Assembly: GCF_032854445.1 (NCBI RefSeq)
Contig: NC_088295.1
Span: 12,573,385 to 12,637,384, forward strand
From: Liolophura sinensis
Lineage: Eukaryota; Mollusca; Polyplacophora; Chitonida; Chitonidae
Length of the DNA: 64,000 nt
Direction of reading: 5' to 3'
Shown here in pieces: positions 1 to 10,125 of this stretch. The notes under the pieces are model-generated. The model did not search any database. It was given only the letters and a program-made list of their open reading frames with translations, and was not told the DNA's origin. Each line of letters opens with the position of its first letter. The stretch's first letter is position 1. Both the position numbers and the translations under genes were made by a program.

Positions 1-573
1 AAATGGGCTGTCCTTGGCAAGATTTGTTAAGTCCTGATAAGCTGAAGAAAACTCTGAATCACGGTAACCCTTCTCTGAACCGCGATATTCTACACCTCAC
101 TGTGCCCGGCTTGTGATCGGGCTAGTAAATCTCGCGGTCTATGGACACATAGCTCTCCTATACGCGCGCCCGGCCCCTCTCCCTCAGGTACATGTACATG
201 GAGGTGTCAGTTTCCCGCACGAACTTCCTAGTTCTGTGTAATCAATACTTCAACAGACACAGGTGTAGCTTGTATCTCACTGTTGATATAATGACAAGCA
301 AAGCCCTTGTCGCACGTAAAATGGTGATTCACTTGATTTTCGTGACACAAAGGAATCTACGAGCACACCAACGTTATGCCCTTTTATAGAACATGATACC
401 GAATCTATAAACAAGTTGTGACCAACACGCACGATTCTGTTTATTCACTGCAACTGTTTCTTGTGCGTAATATGACTTTATAACATTCTCGCATTCCCCA
501 AAGGTAGGCCTATATCCACTTATGGGCACAGAATTGGCTAAAGTACGCCAAGAATACCAGTCTGACAACATCT
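1..573. other. unassigned flank
   Basis: I see no convincing gene, RNA or repeat here. Short open frames exist on both strands, but they have no recognisable domain, no splice context and no repeat structure. The 30-bp minisatellite starts immediately to the right. Confidence 0.5.
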
Positions 574-1534
574 AACACCGAGACGAAAATAGTATTCTGA
601 TTGGATCTCCTGGAGAGTACTGATTGGATCTTATGATGAAAATGGCGATCTGATTGGATCTCAAGGCAATAACAGTAGCAAGACTAGTAATTTGATTGTA
701 TCTCATGATGAGTGAAACGATTTGATTTGATGTAATGGCGTTATTACCAATCTGATTGTATCTCATGACAAAAATAGTCATTTGATTGTATCTCATAATG
801 AGAATAGCGATCTGATTGGCGCTCATGGTGAGAGTAGCAATGTCATTGGATCTCATCATGAGAACCATACCGAGGTGATTATATCTTCTGTTGAGAGTAG
901 ATATCTGCTTGTATCTCATGATGATAATCGACATCTGATGGAATTTCCTGATCAGAATAGCAATTTGATTCCATCTTTTGACCTGACTGGCAATCAGACC
1001 GTATCTTCTGGTGACATACGTAACCTGATTCGAATCTCTTGGTGAGAGTAGACATCTGATTGTATCTCATAGTGAGAGCAGCGGTACGTTCTGGAGAGAG
1101 TAGAAGTGTGGTTGTATCTCATGGTGAGAAAACGGCCTGATTATATATTTTGGCCAGAGTAAAAAGCTGACTGTATATCTCACGATGAGAACAGCAATTT
1201 GAAAATAACAATCTGATTATACCTTTTGGTGAGAGTAAAAATCTTTGTGTATGTCATGGCAAGAACAGTGGTTTATACCTTTTGGTGAAAGTAGAAATCT
1301 GGGTGTATCTCATGGCGAGAACAGCGGTCTGATTATAACTTCCGGTGAGGGTACTAATCTGGTTGTATCTCATGGCGAGAATAGCGGTTTGATTATACCT
1401 TTTGGTGAGAATAGAAATCTGGGTGTATCCCATTGCGAGAACAGTGGTCTGATTATACCTTTTGAAGAGAGTAGAAATTTGGCTGTATCTCCTAGCGAGA
1501 ACAGCGGTCTGATTATAACTTCCGGTTAGGGTAT
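574..1534. repeat. 30-bp minisatellite, left part
   Basis: Degenerate tandem units of about 30 bp follow a TCTGATT-GTATCTCATGGTGAGA pattern and pair into 60-bp dimers further right (an ATACCTTCTGGTGAGAG half and a GTATCTCATGGCGAGAA half). Because 30 is a multiple of three, runs of units stay open for up to 94 codons with a ten-residue period on the plus strand, and also on the minus strand. No start context, splice site or domain supports coding. The array is interrupted by the LTR element at 1535 and resumes at 8031. Confidence 0.9.
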
Positions 1535-2308
1535 TGTTATGTGCACGACTGCCATCGGTTTCTAAATAGAGCTTGCCACTGTTTACATATGCTAAGTTCA
1601 GGGAGTGCTGTCTGCCTCTACCTTAGAATATTCCAGAATGCGCTCAGTTCGGTGCCTGTTTGTTTACATCAAGTGTTCAGGAATTTTCTTATTCTGGACA
1701 ATTCCACCAGGCTATACAAGACCTATGAAAGCAGGGGAGAACGGAGAGAGACGGAGAGAACGGAGAAAGGAGAATTATTGAGAGTTTTGGATGCTTTCGC
1801 TGTGTATTACTTTAGTAGGCCCTTTGTGCTGAATTTTGGTGTCTCTATAGCCTCTGGCTTTGTTATATCCTATCTCCACCGAGCACTTGTTCAGTCTGAA
1901 CTTGTATGTTTAATTTGTGCTCTTGTATACACAGTGCTTATTAGTACACGGACCCTGTCTGTGGAATTTTGTGTATATTTCGTCATACACTCAGTTATAC
2001 TGTGGATTTTCCATCTTGTGAATTTGCCTCTGAGCATTTATGCCTGTGTGGTATATATATTGTGGAATATATGCGTCCGTTTGGACTTGACAGCGTAAGT
2101 ACCTTAGTATTTGTATAGATACTGCTATCCTTTCTTGTTAAACTTAAGTACTTTAGTATTTGTATAAGTCTTATTATCTGTTCTTGTTAAGCTAATAAAT
2201 TGTTGTAAAATAAAGTCTGCTGGTTTTGGTTACTTTTTTGTGCGGCTAAACTGTCGTGTATTTCGAACAAGCCATCTCTTTATAATACAGGCAGTTTGGG
2301 TCGTAACA
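1535..2308 (+). repeat. 5' LTR
   Basis: 774 bp, beginning TGTTATGTGCAC and ending GGTCGTAACA, and matching 7268-8030 almost throughout. It holds a TATA-like site at 1713-1720, two AATAAA signals (2194-2199 and 2209-2214) and an imperfect internal direct repeat of about 48 bp (about 2096-2190). A long open frame inside the LTR resembles no protein and is not called as a gene. Confidence 0.95.
1713..1720 (+). promoter_or_regulatory. mutated TATA-like box of 5' LTR
   Basis: The site reads TATACAAG here, but TATATAAG at the same point of the 3' LTR (7446-7453). It lies about 180 bp into the LTR, a plausible U3 promoter position. The base difference could weaken transcription from this copy. That is inference only. 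Confidence 0.5.
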
Positions 2309-2311
2309 AAT

Positions 2312-2329
2312 TGGGGGCTTGTCCGGGAA
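2312..2329 (+). other. primer binding site, proline-tRNA type
   Basis: TGGGGGCTTGTCCGGGAA begins three bases after the 5' LTR. It closely matches the tRNA-Pro-complementary primer site known from several retroelements, where minus-strand DNA synthesis would start. Confidence 0.85.
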
Positions 2330-2426
2330 GTGAATTTGAATTGGAATTGAAAGGATTTTGTGTAAGTTGTGTCATTTTTCTAGTCTTTGACTTTGTAGTA
2401 AATTTTGCCAGCAGATTTTATTCATC

Positions 2427-3716
2427 ATGTCGGATTTTAAACCCGACGAGTTTATGGAAGCGCCAGATCAGGATATTTTTGATGTGTTAAATAAGAATGA
2501 TTTGTATGCTTTAAGCAAGTACCTGAATCTTAATATCAAAAGATCCTTACGTAAGAAAGATATGCAGTTTAGTATTGCTAAGTGTTTGGTAGAATTACAG
2601 GAGTTTGATGAAAGTGCATTAGATGCGTACAGGCCTGAGGGCGATGAATCCACTGTAATAAGACTGAAAGAGTTAGAACTGAAGGAAAGGGAAAATGAAA
2701 AAGAAAGATTGTTTAAGGAAAGTGAAAATGAAAAAAGAAAGGTTGTTTAGAGAAAGGGAAAATGAAAGAGTGTTCGAATTGGAGAAATTGAGACTTCAGG
2801 GCGAAATTGAAGCAAGGAGACTAGAAGGATATAGGTCTGGCTTAAGTTTTTCTGATTTGCGTCCAAAATTTGACGTCGCTAGAAACATAAGATTGGTGCC
2901 ACAATTTCGTGAAACTGATGTAGATAAATATTTTCTACAGTTTGAGAAGATTGCTCAAAATTTAGAGTGGCCTAAAAAGTTTTGGACTACCCTTTTACGG
3001 AGTGTGTTAACTGGCAAAGCTATGGATATATACACAGAGTTATCAACAGAACAGGCTGCAGATTATGATTTTGTGAAAGATGTTATCTTAAAAAGATATG
3101 AGCTTGTGCCAGAGGCCTATCGGCAGAAGTTTAGAAATTTTGAGAAAAAGAGATCAGACTTACATTGAATTTGCTAGGCAGAAGGAACAATTATTTGAGC
3201 GGTTGTGTTATGCTAAAAGCGTAGGTAATGATTATGAAAAGTTGAAACAGATCATTTTGATTGAAGACTTTAAAAGGTGTATTAATGATGATGTTAGAAC
3301 TTTCATTGAGGACAAAGAGGCTGATACTTTAGAAGCAGCAGCCACTATGGCCGATACATACACGGTTACACATGAGGTCTCATTTCAGAAAAAGCCGTCT
3401 ACATTTAGAATGCCTCAACCCTTTTCCAGCGGTTCATTTAACTCAAATTCAGGCCCACCGAAACAGAATCAAAATTTTGACAAATCAGGTGATCAAAGAA
3501 GACCTGTTAATTCGAACACTACTCAACGAAGGTCTGACCATACATTTACTGATAGACAGTTTAGCAGGGTTACATGTAATTTTTGTAGGAAGCCAGGCCA
3601 TGTCATATCAAATTGTTATGCTTTAAAGAGAAGGCAAGAACAGGAGGGTGGCCCCAAGCCTACTGGTTTGTGTGTTACTGCTAAAAAGTCTGATATAGTG
3701 AACAATGTAGATGTAT
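2427..3716 (+). pseudogene. gag: gag (capsid/nucleocapsid) with two frame breaks
   Basis: The frame opens at an ATG at 2427, about 100 bp after the primer site. Its N-terminal part is acidic, followed by a Lys/Glu-rich stretch. A capsid-like segment follows at about 2850-3400, and a CX2CX4HX4C zinc knuckle (CNFCRKPGHVISNC) lies at 3575-3616. Reading moves to another frame at a run of six A at 2731-2736 (a neighbouring copy of the same short motif has five A) and again at five A at 3145-3149. Each behaves as a +1 base. The 3' boundary with protease is approximate because gag and pol share one frame there. Confidence 0.85.
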
Positions 3717-4380
3717 TTGATTATGTTAAGACTCCACCAGTAGATTGTACACAGAATTCACAGGATAATGTTATGAAGGTTTTTGAGCCATTTATTTGTG
3801 ACGGTAAAGTCTCACTTAAAAGTGACATGTCTTGTGATACAGAGATCAGGGTATTAAGAGATACTGGAGCTTCTCAGTCTTTATTGTTACAAGATGTTTT
3901 GCCATTTTCTGATGAGTCATATTCTGGATCAAATGTATTAATTAGAGGTGTAAGCTCTGCTGAATTTGAATCTGTGCCTCTTCACAAAGCTTACTTGTCA
4001 TCAGACATTATTTCGGGTCCTGTTACTGTCGGCATTAGGCCTACTTTGCCTTTTAAAGGAATTCATCTACTACTTGGCAATGATCTTGCTGGTGACAAAG
4101 TAATGGTTAATCCTATTGTGACTGATAAACCTTGTTTAAATCAAACTGTTGATCCTGTTGAGAAAGAAATTCCAGATTTGTATCCCTCTTGTGCTGTAAC
4201 GAGGTCTATGTCAAACAAACTTTCTGATAACGGCAAAAACACAGTAACGGACTTACAAGATACATTTCTTACACAAATGTTTACTCACGGCGACTGCATT
4301 GATAATGATGAATCAGACCAATGTACACCTAGTGACATATCAAATGTTTCTAAACATCAGCTTGTAACTGAACAGCATAA
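3717..4380 (+). CDS. pro: retroviral-type aspartic protease
   Basis: The frame continues from the gag zinc knuckle without a stop. The active-site motif DTGAS is encoded from 3860, and a hydrophobic segment ending LLLGNDLAGD (about 4070-4090) matches the second conserved region of retropepsins. It would cleave the Gag-Pol polyprotein. Domain limits are approximate, and this segment itself has no frame break. Confidence 0.85.
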
Positions 4381-5836
4381 AGACCCAGAAATTTCATGTT
4401 TGTTTGACAGAGCTCTCGATGATTGTGTTATTTCATCTGAACCTGTGTGTTATTATGTCAAGTCCGATATACTTATGCGTAAATGGAGACCACCTGATGT
4501 ATCTGTTGATGATGAGTGGGCTGTTAAACATCAGATTGTTGTACCTAAGGCATACCGAACTGAAATTTTACGTATGGCACATGAAATGCCATTAGCTGGT
4601 CACTTGGGTGTTAACAAGACCTACTACAGGATACTGAACCACTTCTTTTGGCCAGGATTAAAGGGAGATGTAACCCAGTTTTGTAAATCATGTCATACAT
4701 GCCAGGTAGTGGGTAAGCCTAATCAGACTATTCCTAAGGCACCATTAGAGCCTGTACCAGCTTTTCAAGAGCCATTCAGCAAAATATTGATTGATTGTGT
4801 AGGCCCTCTACCTAAGACGAAGTCTGGGAATCAGTATGTGTTATCTATTATGTGTACAGCATCCAGATTTCCCGAAGCTGTTCCTTTAAGGAATATAAAC
4901 ACCAAGTCTGTTGTAAAAGCTTTAACAAAGTTTTTTTACTCTGTTTGGTTTACCCAAATCCATACAGTCTGATCAAGGTTCAAGCTTTATGTCTGGTATT
5001 TTTCAGCAAGTTATGTACCAGTTAGGCATTAAACAATACAAGTCGTCTGCCTACCACCCAGAAAGTCAAGGTGCAATTGAAAGATTTCACCAAACATTAA
5101 AGAACATGATTAAGACTTATTGTTATGATACAGAGAAAGACTGGGATGAAGGTATTCCATTTCTTATGTTTGCTGTTCGAGAGTCAGTACAAGAATCATT
5201 GGGTTTCAGTCCATTTGATTTAGTATTTGGACATACTGTTAGAGGACCTTTGTTAATTTACAAGGAACAGTTTTTCAATGATGACACAAGTAATGTAAAT
5301 CTTTTGGATTATGTATCTGATTTTCGTGCTAAGCTTGTCAGAGCATGTGAATTGGCTAAAGCCAATCTTGAATGTACTCAGAAGAATATGAAACGTAGAT
5401 ATGATGAGAAATCTGTTGTTCGGTCATTTCAACCTGGTCAGAAAGTTTTAGTATTGTTACCTGTACCTGGTAAATGTTTTGATGTCAGATATTTTGGTCC
5501 ATATGTTGTTGACAAAAAGCTGAGTGAGTTTAACTATGTTGTTAAAACACCTGATCGGCGCAAATCAAGTCAGTTATGTCATATTAACATACTGAAACCC
5601 TATGTAAACAGAAGTGACACTGACAACACTGCTGTACATTCTGTTAATGTTGTTGCTGCTGACATTGACCAGAGTTGCTGTAATACAGATGATATTGGCG
5701 AACAGTTGGTTGATTCTAAGCTCAATACTTCAAAGCTTCAGAATTCAGATGTCTTAAAACAACTTGATTCTAAACTGCAACATCTGGAACCCATTCAGCA
5801 ACAGCAACTGTCTGAACTTGTTTTTGAGTTTTCACA
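4381..5836 (+). pseudogene. int: integrase, upstream of RT, one frame break
   Basis: The N-terminal HHCC zinc-binding region is visible (HEMPLAGHLGVNKTYY, then FCKSCHTC) at about 4579-4705. The first catalytic Asp is in LIDCVGPLP at about 4790. A run of seven T at 4931-4937 shifts the frame by one base, giving a stop at about 4970-4972. The next frame (4989-5930) carries the residues around the second Asp and the catalytic Glu in ESQGAIERFHQ. A basic C-terminal region follows to about 5620, then a linker to RT. This position before RT is the notable feature of the element. Confidence 0.88.
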
Positions 5837-7153
5837 TTGTTTCCGGATGTACCATCAAGAACTGATGTCATCTTTCACGATGTTGATGTTGGTGATGCCT
5901 CACCTATTAAACAGCACCCTTACAGGTTAAACCCAGTGAAGGCTAAGTACCTCTCTAATGAGATTAAGTACCTATTAGACAATGACTTTATTGAGCCTAG
6001 TCACAGTAACTGGAGTTCACCATGTATTTTGGTACCCAAGCCTGATGGTACATATAGAATGTGTACGGATTACAGGAAAGTCAACGCTGTCACTAAATCA
6101 GACAATTATCCAATACCTCGTATTGATGACTGTATTGACGCTGTTGGTCAGGCGAAACATGTATCAAAGTTCGATCTGTTAAAAGGGTTTTGGCAGGTTC
6201 CTCTTTCTCCTAGGGCTCGTGAAGTTTCAGCGTTTGCTACGGCCGATGGACTCTTTCAGTACAAGGTAATGCCATTTGGAATGAAGAATAGCCCAGCTAC
6301 GTATCAACGCCTGATGAATGAGGTCACTTCCAGTTTGAACGGGTGTCGTGTCTACATAGATGACGTCATTATCTTCGCCGACACTTGGGAACGGCACATT
6401 TCCAGAATACGCCAGTTGTTTAAGAGACTTATTCAGGCTAAACTTACCGTCAATCTTGTAAAAAGTGAATTTTGTTGTGCCACTGTCACATATTTGGGTC
6501 ATGTTGTCGGCCAAGGTCAAGTTAAGCCTATTGACTCCAAAGTCAGTGCTATTTCTACACTTCCTGTACCCTGTAACAAGAGGCAGCTTAAGCGCTTTTT
6601 GGGTATGGCTGGATATTACAGGAAATTCTGTCCAAATTTTTCCACTATTAGTGAGCCATTGACTCATCTGTTGAAAAAGTCCAGCAAGTTTACTTGGTCA
6701 GACGAGTGCCAAACTGCATTTGATGAGATAAAAGCCATACTTAAAAGTTCGCCTGTGTTGTCAGCACCGAATTTTGAGAAAACTTTTAAGTTAGCAGTTG
6801 ATGCAATTGATGTTGCTATAGGTGCAGTTTTGCTTCAGGAGGACAATCTTGGTGTTGATCATCCAGTTTGTTTCTTTTCTCGTAAACTTAACAAGTTTCA
6901 GAGAAATTATTCAACTGTTGAAAAAGAATGTTTGTCCGTTATTTTAGCTCTGCAACATTTTGAAGTGTATGTAGCAGCTTCGAGACAACCTGTGATTGTA
7001 AATACTAATCACAATCCACTTGTGTTTCTGCAGAAAGTTAAGGGAAAGAATCGATTGTTACGGTGGAGTTTATTGTTGCAGGAATACAATCTTGAAATCA
7101 AACATATAAAGGGAAAAGATAATGTTATTGCAGATTGCTTGTCTCGTGTATAA
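5837..7153 (+). pseudogene. pol: reverse transcriptase and RNase H
   Basis: A 438-codon open frame encodes a Ty3/gypsy RT: the primer-grip region, the DLLKGFWQVPL motif, the FGMKNSPATYQ motif and the catalytic YIDDV at 6353-6367. RNase H begins around 6790, with an Asp in LAVDAIDVA, a Glu in TVEKECLS and a final Asp in NVIADCLSR. The usual TDH motif reads TNH, with Asn encoded at 7007-7009. The frame is entered from integrase by an apparent one-base loss near 5838. No integrase follows RNase H, and the stop lies about 115 bp before the 3' LTR. Confidence 0.92.
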
Positions 7154-7255
7154 GTTGTGTATAAATGTTTAATTACATGTGGTTTTACAATGTTGTATAT
7201 ATATTGTAAGTATATTGTAAGTAAAAAAAAAAAGTTAGGAAAACTTTTTTTTCTT

Positions 7256-7267
7256 GAAGGGTAGGTG
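7256..7267 (+). other. candidate polypurine tract
   Basis: GAAGGGTAGGTG directly abuts the 3' LTR, preceded by an A-rich stretch at 7223-7243. A purine-rich primer for plus-strand synthesis is expected here. The tract is short and contains T, so the exact primer is uncertain. Confidence 0.5.
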
Positions 7268-8030
7268 TGTTAAGTGCACGACTGCCGTCGGTTTCTAAAT
7301 ATAGCTTGCCACTGTTTACATATGCTAAGTTCAGGGAGTGCTGTCTGCCTCTACCTTAGAATATTCCAGAATGCGCTCAGTTCGGTGCCTGTTTGTTTAC
7401 ATCAAGTGTTCAGGAATTTTCTTATTCTGGACAATTCCACCAGGCTATATAAGACCTATGAAAGCAGGGGAGAACGGAGAGAACGGAGAAAGGAGAATTA
7501 TTGAGAGTTTTGGATGCTTTCGCTGTGTATTACTTTAGTAGGCCCTTTGTGCTGAATTTTGGTGTCTCTATAGCCTCTGGCTTTGTTATATCCTATCTCC
7601 ACCGAGCACGTGTTCAGTCTGAACTTGTATGTTTAATTTGTGCTCTTGTATACACAGTGCTTATTAGTACACAGACCCTGTCTGTGGAATTTTGTGTATA
7701 TTTCGTCATACACTCAGTTATACTGTGGATTTTCCATCTTGTGAATTTGCCTCTGAGCATTTATGCCTGTGTGGTATATATATTGTGGAATATATGCGTC
7801 CGTTTGGACTTGACAGCATAAGTACCTTAGTATTTGTATAGATACTGCTATCCTTTCTTGTTAAACTTAAGTACTTTAGTATTTGTATAAGTCTTATTAT
7901 CTGTTCTTGTTAAGCTAATAAATTGTTGTAAAATAAAATCTGCTGGTTTTGGTTACTTTTTTGTGCGGCTAAACTGTCGTGTATTTCGAACAAGCCATTT
8001 CTTTATAATACAGGCAGTTTGGTCGTAACA
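7268..8030 (+). repeat. 3' LTR
   Basis: 763 bp, nearly identical to 1535-2308. It lacks about ten bases of a GGAGAGA-type repeat and one G near the end. It keeps an intact TATATAAG (7446-7453) and AATAAA signals (7917-7922, 7932-7937). Confidence 0.95.
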
Positions 8031-9655
8031 GTACTAATCTGGTTGTATCTCATGGCGAGAACAGCGGTCTGATTATAACTTCCGGTGAGGGTACTAATCT
8101 GGTTGTATCTCATGGCGAGAACAGCGGTCTGATTATACCTTCTGGTGAGAGCAGGTCCTCTAATGTGGCTATATGTCAAGATGAGGACAACGGTACCTTC
8201 TGGTAAAAGTAGAATTCTGGTAGTATCTCAAAGCGAGGACAGGGGTCTGATTATCTATTTTGGTGAGAGTAAATAGCTGTATATCCCATGGTGAGAATGG
8301 CAATCTGAAAACAGTGGTATGATGATACCTTCTGGTGAGAGTTGAAATCTGGCTGTATCTCATAGCGAGGACAGGAGTTTGATTATACTTTCTGGTGAGA
8401 GCAGGCCCTCTAACCTGGCTATATGTCACGGTGAGAACAGCGGTACCTTCTGGTGAAAGTTGAATTCTGGTTGTATCTCATAGCGAGAACAGTGGACTGA
8501 TTATACGTTCTGGTGAGAGTAGAAATCTGACTATCTCATGACGAGGACAGCTGTCTGATTATACCTTTTAGTGAGAGTGGAAATGTGGATGTATCTCATG
8601 GCGATTATAGCGATCTGATTATACCTTCTGTGAGAGTACCAATCTGGTTGTATCTTATAGTGAGGACAGTAGTCTGATTATACCTTCTGGTGAGAGTAGA
8701 AATGTGGATGTATTGGCGATAAAAGCGATCTGATTATACCTTCTGTGAGAGTAGAAATGTGGATGTATTGGCGATAATAGCGATCTGATTATACCTTCTG
8801 TGAGAGTAGAAATGTGGATGTATTGGCGATAATAGCGATCTGATTATACCTTCTGTGAGAGTAGAAATCTGGTTGTAACTCATGGCGAGAACAGTGGTCT
8901 GGGTTTGCATTTTGATCACAGTAGGAATCTGGTTGAATCTCATATTGAAAACAGTGGACTGATACCTTCTGGTGAAAGCACCAATCTGGCTCTGTTTCAT
9001 GGTGAGAACAGTGCTCTGATTATACCTTCTGGTGAGAGCACCAATCTGGCTCTATTTCATGGTGAGAACAGTGCTCTGATTATACCTTCTGTTGAACTAT
9101 ATCTGGCTATATCTCATGGCGAGAATAGCGATACGACGTCGTTAATTTTCTGGTGAGAGTAGAAATCTGGCAGTATCTCATGGCGAGGACAGAGGTCTGA
9201 TTATACCTTCTGGTGAGAGCACCAATCTGGCTCTATTTCATGGTGAGAACAGTGCTCTGATTATACCTTCTGGTGAGAGCACCAATCTGGCTCTATTTCA
9301 TGGTGAGAACATTGCTCTGATTATACCTTCTGTTGAACTATATCTGGCTATATCTCATGGCGAGAATAGCGATATGAAGTCGTTAATTTTCTGGTGAGAG
9401 TAGAAATCTGGCAGTATCTCATGGCGAGGACAACGGTCTGATTATACCTTCTGGTGAGAGTACCAATCTGGCTGTATCTCATGGGGAGGACAGCGGTCTG
9501 ATTATACCCTCTCGTGAGAGTACCAATCTGGCTGTATCTCGTGAGGACAGCGGTTTGATTATACCTTCTGGTGAGAGTACCAATCTGGTTGTCAGTCATC
9601 GCAGGAATACCTGTCTGAAGTCTGATTATACCTTCTGATGACAGCAGAAATCTCA
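8031..9655. repeat. 30-bp minisatellite, right part
   Basis: This continues the array cut by the LTR element. Units are more regular here and alternate as 60-bp dimers (TCTGATTATACCTTCTGG half, then TCTGGCTGTATCTCATGG half). A larger repeat of roughly 260 bp occurs near 8990-9130 and 9215-9395, including the same shared GAACTATATCTGGC variant. Long open frames are by-products of the 30-bp period. Confidence 0.9.
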
Positions 9656-9770
9656 TGATGTGATTAGGTAATTGTGTAAGGCATAACACCAATGAAATAA
9701 ATATACAAAATTAACAATCCGACATTTATATCCGACAGAGGAAAGGAATGAAGAACAAGAGCTTGATGTG

Positions 9771-9776
9771 TTTATT
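9771..9776 (-). terminator. polyadenylation signal of the macro-domain gene
   Basis: AATAAA on the minus strand, about 42 bases past the stop codon at 9818-9820. It implies a very short 3' UTR. Confidence 0.6.
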
Positions 9777-9817
9777 GGAGTATACCCAATGTTACTTGTA
9801 CATTGCAGTTTGCCCAA

Positions 9818-10125
9818 CTATCCACAGAAGAGTTTGGTGATGTCGGCTGTCTCTTGCTTTGATGCATCCACCAGCTTGTACTTCTCATCCTTGGCGTCAA
9901 TGAATTCAGTCAAGGGTACATCTCGTTTGTTGAAATTCTTCCAGTGGCCAGGAGCATAGATCGTTTCCTTCGCCTTTGCATCCATGTACGCCTTCACTCC
10001 CTTGGTTTTCAAGAGTAGGGAGGGTTTTTGAGACGCAGGTCTATTCTCCTGAAGACATTTAAAAATTTCTTTTGTAGCAAAATCAACAGCAGATTTTGAG
10101 CCATATACGGAGATCTTGCCCCCAT
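9818..10125 (-). CDS. macro/PARP gene exon 6 (terminal)
   Basis: 308 bp entering in phase 1 after a TTCCAG acceptor and ending at a TAG. It encodes a KH-like or linker segment (KISVYGSKSAVDFATKEIF) and then the start of a PARP-type catalytic domain. The remaining catalytic residues are missing. Confidence 0.7.

Larger units (their letters stand above)
1535..8030 (+). mobile_element. Gmr1-like Ty3/gypsy LTR retrotransposon, damaged copy
   Basis: A complete 6.5-kb LTR element. Two LTRs start TGTTA and end TAACA, and they flank a primer binding site, gag, protease, integrase, reverse transcriptase and RNase H. The RT (YIDDV, FGMKNSPATYQ) and integrase (HHCC plus DDE type) are of Ty3/gypsy type, but integrase precedes RT as in Ty1/copia. 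Published Gmr1-like elements have this arrangement. The probable target-site duplication is GTAT at 1531-1534 and GTAC at 8031-8034, inside a minisatellite unit. The LTRs differ at about nine substitutions and two indels over about 765 bp, so the insertion is fairly recent. Four single-base frame breaks (2731-2736, 3145-3149, 4931-4937, about 5838) interrupt the coding region. They may be real decay or assembly indels. Confidence 0.93.

Noticed and set aside
1541..2098. 185-codon open frame in the 5' LTR (and its partner at 7501-7821)
   Set aside because: It lies wholly within LTR sequence, has no domain, and is shorter in the 3' LTR because of small indels.
2695..3168. Programmed frameshift between gag and pol
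   Set aside because: There are four breaks, one at each of several unrelated sites and two within gag. A single programmed site would be expected near the gag-pol border.
574..9655. CRISPR-like array
   Set aside because: Units are contiguous and diverged with no unique spacers, and the setting is an animal genome.
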